Source: Paragorgia papillata
Taxonomy: Eukaryota > Cnidaria > Anthozoa > Scleralcyonacea > Coralliidae
Length of the DNA stretch: 64,000 bases
Direction of reading: 5' to 3'
Assembly (NCBI GenBank): GCA_035771165.1
Contig: JAWNZC010000423.1
Coordinates: 351,001-415,000, forward strand
Shown here: piece by piece, positions 47,101 through 58,100 of the stretch
How the letters are laid out: the number at the start of each line of letters is the position of its first letter
Position numbering within the stretch: the stretch's first letter is position 1
Notes under the pieces: generated by a model
Seen by the model: the letters and a program-made list of their open reading frames with translations, nothing else
The model's database searches: none
What the model was told of the DNA's origin: nothing
Position numbers and translations under genes: made by a program

Positions 47101-49038
47101 AAAACGAGAAGGCTGTATTTTGGCTAAAAAATATTTTTTTGGATTTTTTGAAAAAAATCCGGAAAAAAAAAGTAAAAGGGGTTAGCCTTTACTTTTTGAC
47201 CGATTTTGGTCACTTTTGAAACTTTTCAGTTAGGGTCAAAAACGGTTAAATAAAGTCGTTTTAGACCTTCTGTGAAAACGAGAAGGCTGTATTTTGGCTA
47301 AAAAATATTTTTTTGGATTTTTTGAAAAAAATCCGGAAAAAAAAAGTAAAGGGGTTAGCCTTTACTTTTTGACCGATTTTGGTCACTTTTGAAACTTTCA
47401 GTTAGGGTCAAAAACGGTTAAATAAAAGTCGTTTTAGACCCTTCTGTGGAAAACGAGAAGGCTGTATTTTGGCTAAAAATATTTTTTTGGATTTTTTGAA
47501 AAAAATCCGGAAAAAAAAAAAAGTAAAGGGGTTAGCCTTTACTTTTTGACCGATTTTGGTCACTTTTGAAACTTTTCAGTTAGGGTCAAAAACGGTTAAA
47601 TAAAGTCGTTTTAGACCTTCTGTGAAAACGAGAAGGCTGTATTTTGGCTAAAAAATATGATTTTTTGAAAAAATCCGAAAAAAAAAGTAAAGGGTTAGCC
47701 TTTACTTTTGACCGATTTTGGTCACTTTTGAAACTTTTTCAGTTAGGGTCAAAAACGGTTTTAAATAAAGTCGTTTTAGACCTTCTGTGAAAACGAGAAG
47801 GCTGTATTTTGGCTAAAAATATTTTTTTTTTTTGGATTTTTTGAAAAAATCCCGGAAAAAAAAGTAAGTAAAGGGGTTAGCCTTTACTTTTTGACCGATT
47901 TTGGTCACTTTTGAAACTTTTTCAGTTAGGGTTCAAAAACGGTTAAATAAAGTCGTTTTAGACCTTGTGTGAAAACGAGAAGGCTGTATTTTGGCTAAAA
48001 ATATTTTTTTGGATTTTTTGAAAAAAATCCGGAAAAAAAAAGTAAAGGGGTTAGCCTTTACTTTTTTTACCGATTTTGGTCACTTTTGAAACTTTTCAGT
48101 TAGGGTCAAAAACGGTTAAATAAAGTCGTTTTAGACCTTCTGTGAAAACGAGAAGGCTGTATTTTGGCTAAAAATTTTTTTTTTTGATTTTTTTGAAAAA
48201 AATCCGGAAAATAAAAAAAAAAAGTAAAGGGGTTAGCCTTTACTTTTTGACCGATTTTGGTCACTTTTGAAACTTTTCAGTTAGGGGTCAAAAAAACGGT
48301 TTTAAATAAAGTCGTTTTAGACCTTCTGTGAAAACGAGAAGGCTGTATTTTGGCTAAAAATATTTTTTTTGATTTTTGAAAAAATCCGGAAAAAAAAAAG
48401 TAAAGGGGTTAGCCTTTACTTTTTGACCGATTTTGGTCACTTTTGAAAACTTTTCAGTTAGGGTCAAAAACGGTTAAATAAAGTCGTTTTAGACCTTCTG
48501 TGAAAACGAGAAGGCTGTATTTTGGCTAAAAATATTTTTTTGGATTTTTTGAAAAAAATCCGGAAAAAAAAAGTAAAGGGGTTAGCCTTTACTTTTTGAC
48601 CGATTTTGGTCACTTTTGAAACTTTTCAGTTAGGGTCAAAAACGGTTAAATAAAGTCGTTTTAGACCTTCTGTGAAAACGAGAAGGCTGTATTTTGCCTA
48701 AAAATATTTTTTTGGATTTTTTGAAAAAAATCCGGGAAAAAAAAGTAAAGGGGTTAGCCTTTACTTTTTGACCGATTTTGGTCACTTTTGGAACTTTTCA
48801 GTTAGGGTCAAAAACGGTTAAATAAAGTCGTTTTAGACCTTCTGTGAAAACGAGAAGGCTGTATTTTGGCTAAAAATATTTTTTTGGATTTTTTGAAAAA
48901 AATCCGGGGAAAAAAAGTAAAGGGGTTAGCCTTTACTTTTTGACCGATTTTGGTCACTTTTGGAACTTTTCAGTTAGGGTCAAAAACGGTTAAATAAAGT
49001 CATTTTAAACCATCTGTGAAAAGGAGAAGGCTGTATTT
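23146..49038. repeat. ~172-173-bp satellite, about 150 head-to-tail monomers
   Basis: One monomer runs, for example, from GGCTGTATTTTGGCTAAAAA to the next such block 172-173 bp on (24491, 24664, 24836). Each monomer holds successive dyads: GGATTTTTTGAAAAAAATCC; AAAAAGTAAAGG - GTTAG - CCTTTACTTTTT; GACCGATTTTGGTC; and CCTTCT - GTGAAAACG - AGAAGG. Copies are very similar, differing mostly in A/T run length and in a set of recurring variants (GAGTTAGGG or CAGTTAGGG; TTAAAACGCC; GGGTGTTAGCC; GTTAGATCAAG with TTTTGCCTAAAAAAAC). There is no open frame of 60 codons anywhere in the array. The left edge is abrupt; the right part (from about 47.4 kb) has more indels. Monomer length is close to one nucleosome and to common centromeric satellites, but position between two genes does not prove a centromere. 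Confidence 0.97.
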
Positions 49039-49930
49039 TTTCTAAAACGACTTTATTTAACCGTTTTTGACCCTAACTCAAAAGTTCGAAAAGTGATCAA
49101 AATCGGTCAAAAAGTAAAGGCTAACCCCTTTACTTTTTTTCCCCGGATTTTTTTCAAAAACTCCAAAAAAATATTTTTAGCCAAAATACAGCCTTCTCGT
49201 TTTCAGAGAACGTCTAAAACGACTTTATTTGAGCGTTTTTGACCCTAACTCAAAAGTTTCAAAAGTGACCAAAATCGGTCAAAAAGTAAAGGCTAACCCC
49301 TTTACATCCCCCACACCGATTTTTTTTAAAAAATAAAAAATATCTATATTTAGCCCAAATACAGCCTTCTGCTTCGCACAGAAGGTCTGAAAAAGCTTTA
49401 TATATATGATATTTTTTTACCGTAATTCAAGAGTTCGAAAAATGGCCAAAATCGGTCAAGACGTAAAGGTAACCGTTTTACATTTTTTTTCGACTTTTTT
49501 AAAAAACTCAAAGATAAATATTTAGGCCAAATACAGCCTTCTCTTTCCCACAAAAGGTCTAAAAAGGCTTTATTTGACATTTTTTGACCCTATTTCAAAA
49601 GTTCGAAAAATGGCCAAGAAACCCGAACTTTTTGATCGATTTTGGCCATATTTTCAACCTTAGAAATATTGTCAAAAAACCGTCAAATATAGTCAAATTT
49701 AGAGTTTCTATAGCAATGAGAAGGCTATATTTGACCTAAATTATCATTTTTTGAGCCTATAAAAATGGCCAAAATTTGTCAAAAAGTAAAGGTTAACCCT
49801 TTTACTTTTTGAAATAAGGCTCAAATATTTCACACAAATTTGAATATTTCACACAAAATCTTTATTTACCATATTTTTACCTTACCTTAAAAGTTTAAAA
49901 AATGGCCAAAAACGGTAAAAAAGTAAAGGC
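49039..49930. repeat. Inverted, decaying satellite monomers at the array edge
   Basis: At about 49039 the monomer switches to the opposite strand: TCTAAAACGACTTTATTTAA followed by CCGTTTTTGACCCTAACTC. Landmarks recur at 49048, 49220, about 49390 and about 49563, keeping the ~172-bp spacing, while sequence identity falls with each unit. After 49.6 kb only fragments such as GGCCAAAATCGGTCAAAAAG-like pieces are recognisable. 49931-50168 is unassigned. Confidence 0.9.
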
Positions 49931-50168
49931 TTAAAGCCACTGATCTGGGCTAAACCCTTAAAGTAGCTATATGGACCTGGGAAATTTACATATTTAGAAT
50001 ATTTAGGCTCTCTCCATCAAAATTGTAATATATCTTCTTTTTCAAAAATGTCATCTTCAGGAACTTTTTTGCGCTTAATGTTGTGGAGTGTGTGAAAAAA
50101 ATGGGTTTAGTTATTTAAAACAGTTTGAGCGATATATAACATAACTACGGTAAAAGCTAGATAAACAC

Positions 50169-50529
50169 AACACCGCTGCGAAACGTTTTGCGCATGCGCG
50201 ACGTCCGAGCTCGCATCTCGAAAAAAGAGCGGGAAAACACTGAAATATTTGGACTGGTCCGAGAGTCCGACACAAAAGTTAAAATTATAAGCATACTACC
50301 AAAAAGATAAGGTAGGTAATTTGTGCATGGCTTCTTTGTCAATATTGTAACATATTCTGAAATGACCCCTTCGTAATTTTATTTACGCTTTTTTTAAAAC
50401 ACAAATAAATAGTCGAGTCTTACTTAGTCTTCGCTGTCTGGTTGTTGTCGCCACGGCTAGTTCCCACTTCTCTTGCAATGTTTACTCTAGCTAATTCACG
50501 CATGCGCAAACGTTCGGCAGCGGTGTTGA
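50169..50529. mobile_element. MITE with AACACCGCTGCGAAACG ends
   Basis: AACACCGCTGCGAAACGTTT mirrors AAACGTTCGGCAGCGGTGTT, with inner GCGCATGCGC pairing. Both sides have ATAAACA (ATAAACAC within 1 bp), consistent with an 8-bp hAT-like duplication. It lies 160 bp downstream of the CRNKL1 stop codon and may be part of its 3' UTR. Confidence 0.75.
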
Positions 50530-50686
50530 TAAACACTGTTGTGCTCTGATAACTCAAGTTTGAAAAATCCCCAAAATTGCCAATTTTACGCGCCAAAAAG
50601 TCCATGAAGATAAAATTTTTGCAAAAGAAGATTGATAATTCATATAGTTAGTTACAGTACAATACCAGGGTGGACACTCGAGAAAA

Positions 50687-51240
50687 TTACGTTTCTTCCA
50701 CTGTTTTGTTCTGCTTCCATAAGCGTGCCATTTGTAGTAGTTTAAAGTTAGGCATGTTTGCTTCATCGTCTGGAAATATGTAGTCATAGAACTCTTCCCA
50801 ACCCGCATCAGACTGTGGGGAAAAATTGGAAAATTGTTGTTAATACTTACTCTATTAAATACATTAAGAGAACATCAAACTAGAGGACACAGCGAATTAT
50901 TATGGGATGTTTATAGAAAGGCGAACAGACAGACATGTTACACACAGACAAACAAACATACCAACATAGATAAACAGTCAAAGGAACAAACAGACATAAA
51001 ACTGACAAACAAGTAGACAGACAGACAGTCAGACATAGTCACAAACAGACAAACAGTCGAAGAAACAAGCAAACAGGCAAACGTCAGACATAGTCACATA
51101 CAAACAAACAGACAAACAAACAGACAAACATCAGACATAGTCACATACAAACAAACAAACAGACAGACAAACATCAGACATAGTCACAAACAAACAAACA
51201 GACAGACAGACAAACATCGGACATAGTCGCATACAAACAA

Positions 51241-51283
<43 letters not shown>

Positions 51284-51687
51284 TTAGACATAGTCACATA
51301 CAAACAAACAGACAAACCAAGAAACAAACAGACAAAGAAACAAACAAACAGACAGACAAACATCAGACATAGTCACATACAAACAAACAGACAAACAAAC
51401 AAACAAACCAAGAAACAAACAGACAGACAAACAAACAAACAAACAAACAGACAACATCAGACATAGTCACATACAAACAAACAAACAAAGATACTGTACC
51501 AAACTCGTGGGGTACATCAAACTCACACAATAACAAATCAAAATAAAAGGTTCTTTAATAAACAAACGAACTCACATACAGTCTCACAACGTCGCTCACT
51601 TCGAATATGTCTCGATGTTTTCTCCGTCACGTCTCACTCTCTCTCCCTCGTCTCAAATTACAATTATCTAAGACCTAATTTTAACCT

Positions 51688-51720
<33 letters not shown>

Positions 51721-52055
51721 GTCTCTACCAAGTTCCGGTCAATACAGGCAAACAAACAAGTTGACAAAGACAAAAATAGTCACTGAAAGACAAACAAACA
51801 AACGAATGGATAGACTAACAAACAAACAAACAAACAAACAAACAAACAAACAAATAAACAGACATAGTCACAGACAGAGAGTCAGTGAGACAAACGAATA
51901 TACAGACAAACAAACAAAACAAACAAACAAACAAACAAACAAACAAACAAACAAACAAACAAACAAACAAACAAACATACAGATAAAAAAGAAAAACAGA
52001 CTGACATAGTCCCAGACAAATAGACAGATAAACAGTCACAAACAGATAGACAGAC

Positions 52056-52116
<61 letters not shown>

Positions 52117-55100
52117 GACAAACAAACAAACAAACAAACAAACAAACAAACAAACAAACAGAGATAAAAACAAACTAACAAACTGCTGGCAAAGATAATT
52201 AATTTCAAAGAGCTATGTAATTAATACACGGGAAGGCGGTACTGGTGAAAATCGAAGCCAATTGGTTTAACGGTTTGTATAACGAAAACATCAGTATACA
52301 AAACTTGACAATATCTTACTACGTTAATGTATTAATCTAACATAATTTTGAACGCTTTGTGTTTTAATCACCGATTTCGGTTTGGTCGACAAAGCACGCA
52401 ATAAAAAAGTTAAGATAGCCCTACAGTAACAAGTGTTCAGGGCCTGTCTGTCTGTCTTCGTTTCGAGTTAGGTTGTTCTAACTTTTTCGTCTATGTTTAG
52501 ATTCTGGTCACCTGTAATATCTGCATTACGTAGAATCTTACCCCATCATCGGTCTCGATTTTTCTTCTCTTCTTCACTCTTCGGGGCATTTTCTTTTGTA
52601 CCTGTTTCAGTGATTCTTCATCCCCTTTGTTTAACTAGTGTTGGGAATAAAATATTCAACTCGGTAAGGGCAGGAGCAAGGCAATGTAATGGGAAGAGCA
52701 AGAACAACAACAACACCAACAGAACCAGAACCAGACCACCAGAACAAACACGAAAACCAACATCACCAATACCATCACGAACACAGACACTAACAGGAAT
52801 ACTAACACCAATACAAACACCAACACAAATACCAACACAGAGACCAACACGAACAGAGACACCAACACGAATACCAACACAAACACACAAACAAACAAAC
52901 AAACAAACAAACAAACAAACAAACAAACAACAAACAAACAAACAAACAAACAAACAAACAAACAAACACCAACAGACACACAAACACCAACACTAACAGA
53001 AACACCAACACGAATATCAACACAAACACAAACAAACAAACAAACAAACAAACAAACAAACACCAACAGACACACAAACACCAACACCAACACTAACAGA
53101 AACACCAACACGAATATCAACACAAACACAAACACACAAACAAACAAACACCAACACGAATACCAACACAAACACCAACACCAACACTAACAGAGACACC
53201 AACACGAATATCAACACAAACACAGACACCAACACAGACACCAACAGACACACTAACACGAATACCAACACGAACAGGGACAACAACAAAAAAACCAAAA
53301 AAACACAAACATGCACAAACACCACCACCAAGAAAGATTTATAATTCGTATTCAAATTTACCTCGAATTGTTTCCAAGACTCTAAGAGCATTAATCTTTC
53401 TTCTTTATCATCAGCATTCTTTAAAGCATCATTAGCACGTTCATAAACATTTCTACAAATATATAACAAGATCATTGCAGGAGCATAGCTCAATACAAAA
53501 CCAAAATGAAAATTACCAGACACGTACGATATATGCATGAGCGTATGTCTGAGTAACTGAGCGCTTATATACTATACGTAATAATAAGAAATAAGGTGTT
53601 ACTCTAAGTGACGAACCATACTGGACAAGTAGACAAAACTCTACTTGGCCCGGCTGGGATTCGAACCCGCGACCTTCGGTTTACTAGTCCGATGCTCTAT
53701 GGTATTGTCCGGTATGGCTCGTCACTCGGAGTAACACATTATTCTCCACCCAAGGATACTATACGTAGTAGTATATAAGCGCCTTCTGTGTGAGCGTGCG
53801 TGCATGTCTGCATGTGTACAGTGGGCATGTGTATGTTTTGTTTTGTTTGTTTGTTTGTTTGTTTGTTTGTTTGTTTGTTTGTTTGTCTGTTACTGGCTTT
53901 ACTTTCGGAAAGATTACGCGGGTATTGGCTATCAAAGAGAAGAAAAATGTCAGTTACCTTGTTTGCGCCACATAATTTTCTGAGTCAGTGGTCAGTTCAA
54001 ACTGAGCAAAGCTGATCCAAACCTAGAAACAGTCAGATTAAGTGAAAGAAGATGATAAATAAGTTCACACAGAACTGTCAGTTTTCCTCACTGTGGGTCC
54101 CGCCCAAAAAGTGTCCAAACAAAGATGGCGGAAATACTGTTCTCTCGTGGCAGCGACCGCTGACCGTATTCTGCCCAATATGTTTACTGGCCTGATACCC
54201 TGGCCCAATTTCAAAAGAAATATGGGCCAGGTAACCACTAATCTCATTCTCACGTCATCAGGGCTAAATCCACTTATGACGATTGCTATTTCACTCATGG
54301 CCAATAAAAACGCGCTAAAATTCAACCAATAGGAAAGCAGAAGTCTTTAGTGGTTACCAGGCTATATGTTTACTTGACTGTGGGCTCAACCGCGCCCGCA
54401 GTCCGATGAGAAAAAGGTCAGCGGTTACTACTATGAAAGAAACGACCCATAAACCACCGTTTTGAATTGGTCATCCATTGTCCGCACTGATTTCTAGATT
54501 GATATAGGACACCCGTAGTCCAGTTAGCCAAGTTATATATAGGTCAGTACCGTCGGTTGCATCTAAGGATGGACACCACCAATGAAAAACAACATGTTCT
54601 ACGCTGACGTCAATGTTTATGCTGCGCATGTGACATGTTTGCTTGTTCGAACGCCAAACTTGGCAATGAATTTATCATGGCTGGTCGATTGACAATTGAG
54701 CGAGTTTTTGAGCTCAATAGACGAGTGAAACAAACGAGTGAAACGACCGTTGGGCACAGAGACAGTTCGAAAATGTAAAATCAAAGAAGTTCCGCGCATA
54801 AACATAGAAGTTTGACGTCAGCGAAGATCGTGTTTTTCATTGGTGGTGTCCATCCTTAGATGCAACCGACGGTAGTTTCACCCAGTCAATGCCAATGCCA
54901 AGTCAGTACTAGTCTCAATACTTCTATAGTTCTTACCTTGACGTGCTGTGTTCGTTCCAAAAGTCTCTCATAAAGATTTCTTGTGTTTTCATATTCTTCT
55001 TGGCTAATTTCGAAATCAATGTAAGCTTTCCACAAAACCTATAAGGAAAACGGAAACGGTTCATCTGCCTGTATATACTTGGAAAACAAGAGTAGGGAAA

Positions 55101-58100
55101 CTAATTTTATGTTTAAATGCTGCACAAGCTGTCGTAAGTAGTTAAAGGTGACGTACAGTCCGTTCTGCGCATGACCGCAATGTGGTCCCCAAAACATGAC
55201 ATTCGTAGATAATTACATGAAGTACTCAGCTCAATGTAAACCGTTAGGAACAACATGGCAGAAAACCAAGCGATTTAGCGTGGATATCTCCTCGGATTTC
55301 TTCTATTTATCCTGAAAATGTTTTGTCTGGGTACAAGTAATGAATGGGAACCAAGAAAAGCTTACAATCTTGAATAAGGTATAAGTATTTTTTTTTGTAA
55401 ATAAAGATGTAAACATTAGTTTTGTACATGCGCAGAACGGACTGTACGTTACCTTTAAACTCAGAAAACCCTGAGCCCCAAACGGGGCTCGAACCCAGCC
55501 TAGTTTCTAAGCCTTTCGTTTCCGCATGAGCTTGGTAGTATGAGCGTAGTCGGTTTGGGTTCTTGAGGCTGGAAACGAGAAGGCCTAGCAACATTCGTAA
55601 AAAGGTCCTGCCCAGAATCGTTCTGGCCCTTCGAGTGTTCCTGGGATCTAGCGTAGTGACAGTATATTATATAAAAAGCATAAGGATGTCTGTGAAGATT
55701 TTACCAAAGATCTTGGCGATCGAAAGAAGGAAATTATGGAATAAATTCCAATTGGAGCTCTAAATGAAAATTTAACTGTTTAACTTTCAACTTTTGGCGG
55801 TTGCAGAAGGAAAGCTAGTGATAAGAAAGCTAGGCCAGTGAATCTTTGTCGATCCGAGGTGAGTAGACTTGTATTATTTTATGCAGATGGAAATAGTAAG
55901 TGTCGGGAAACACTTAGGACGTCATAACATCACAATTCTTCCTCAATAAACAACTGAGCTATAAAGTGAAAGTGTTTACGAATTTTGCTAGGCCTTCCCC
56001 AGCGGGTCCGTTCGGATCACTTCCGAAACATGTCAACCGAGAAAGGCCTAGAAACTAGGCTAGCTCGAACCCACAACATTCCGAATACTAGCCAGACGCT
56101 CTAATCACTGAGTTACTAGAACTCAAACGTCAAACCGAGGCCGTTTACGGTATTTATTCCTACCAACGAGGCACAAGTTGTTTCCAACTCCAATGTACTC
56201 GGTACTCACCTCAGGCATATCCAACAGTGTTTGTCCAACAGCTAACTCAAAGATGGCGCGAGCCCTTTCTACGTCACCAAGAATGGTCTCCAACTCGGCA
56301 TACTAAACGTAAAGTATATTTAATCCATAAGATAAATAAACCGATCTTTCCTCATTTCAAGCATCGATTCAACAGATCAATTAGGCATTTTTACAATTAA
56401 GTTTTGAAAACTCAACTACGTCGGGTTTGGCTAGACACAAGACATCTGATCTAATCCATAGTTGATACCTTAATCCATGTTGTACAATTGGCAGCATTGA
56501 ACTCCAAAAACTTTTCATACAATTTACGGCATCTGTCAAATTCTCGCAACTAAAATAAACGAATGAGCGAGCGAGTGAGGCAAGGTAATTAATTGACTGA
56601 ATGACTGTCTGTCAGACAGATGGGCGGATTGACTAACAGACAGACGGACGGATTGACTAACAGACAGAGAGACAGACAGACGGATTGACTAACAGACAGA
56701 CGGATTGACTAACAGACAGAGAGACAAACAGACAGACAGACGGATTGACTAACAGACAGATAGACGGACGGATTGACTAACAGACAGACAGACAGAGAGA
56801 CAGACAGACGGACGGATTGACTAACAGACAGAGAGACAGACAGACAGACGGATTGACTAACAGACAGATAGACGGACAGACGGATTGACTAACAGACAGA
56901 TAGACAGACGGACTGACTAACAGACAGACGGATTGACTAACAGACGGAGAGACAGACAGACGGAGAGACAGACAGACGGACAGACGGAAGGACAGACAGA
57001 CTGTATTGCAGTACCTGAAGTTCTAAGCCAATGTACTCCCGAAACAGTTTGTCTTTGGGACATTTGCCAATAGCTACACCCTTGAAAACAAAGACATATC
57101 TATCTAAGTCTAGAGTAAAACATGTCAGTAATGTTAATTACACAATCTGATAACCAGGAATTGTACCAAATGCAATCCACTTACCAAAGCTTTCCTTGCG
57201 TTCAGTACTTCCAGTTGTCGTATCTCAAACTGCGCGTATAGAAGCCATATTTTGGCAAAAGTGAACTGAAATAAAAAAGACAGAACGCGGAACATTTGTT
57301 AATGGAATTAGTTAGTTCAAAGACATTGCGCTTTGAAGGTTTGGAGCCCTTTTCAAAAGGCGCTCAGTGCCTCGGACTTTAAAATCCCAGTATTTTCGTC
57401 CATCTTGTTTTCAGCTATTAGGTAAAGTACACTACCTTTTTATGTGGTATGATTTCCAAGCATGCTTTATAGACTTGTCTTGTTCTTTCCATGTCCTAAA
57501 AAATATCAAGCGAAATCGCAAAATGTTGTTGAAGAAATAGAAAACTAACTTGGAGTGAGAGAGACAACCTTGTTTCGCTACGGGAATTCCCTCAATTTAC
57601 AATAAAGAAAATTGTTATTCTGGAAAGCCGTAGTTGTACAAAAAAATAACCACATATTATTTCTACATTTTCCAAACTTCTTCTTTAGCAAGTTAGCTAC
57701 GATGACTTGCGATGCCACCAGTCAAACGTCGGCACAAGTCGTCCCAAGTTCTGCACTTCCGCTAGTTCCCACGCCTTTTCGCTAGTTCTCATGGTAGTTT
57801 CTATGGCGACGGAGTACGAAAGACTTGCATCTACTTGTGTTTTGTGTTCAAACGCCTCGCAAGCTCTCGCAAGTTGAAGAAAACTTGCGATGAAATTTGA
57901 ACAAGATCAAATTAGTCGCAAGCTAACGCAAGTCATCGCAAGCTGGCGGTCAAACGAGACACAAGCAAGCACAAGCTAAAACTTGCGATGACTTGCGTTC
58001 TCGTTTGATTAGGGCTTTACCTTGGCGAGGAGTTCTTCATAAAGCGCATAATTTATCCAAAGATATATATAACGTCTCCATAATCGCTTTTCCTAAACAA

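Noticed and set aside
23146..49038. CRISPR-like or rDNA-like array
   Set aside because: There are no unique spacers between repeats and no rRNA sequence; the whole unit repeats head to tail in a eukaryotic context.
23146..49038. CENP-B box in the satellite monomer
   Set aside because: No TTCGNNNNANNCGGG match was seen in the consensus unit.
51719..53538. Cys/Val/Leu-rich membrane-like proteins on the minus strand
   Set aside because: They are repeat-encoded (CAAA, ACACCA). Only two short stretches, 52634-52542 and 53452-53362, are real exons of CRNKL1, the first in a different frame.
53640..53712. Functional tRNA-Thr gene
   Set aside because: The B box is perfect, but the acceptor stem does not pair and the D arm is degenerate, so it is a tRNA-derived repeat.
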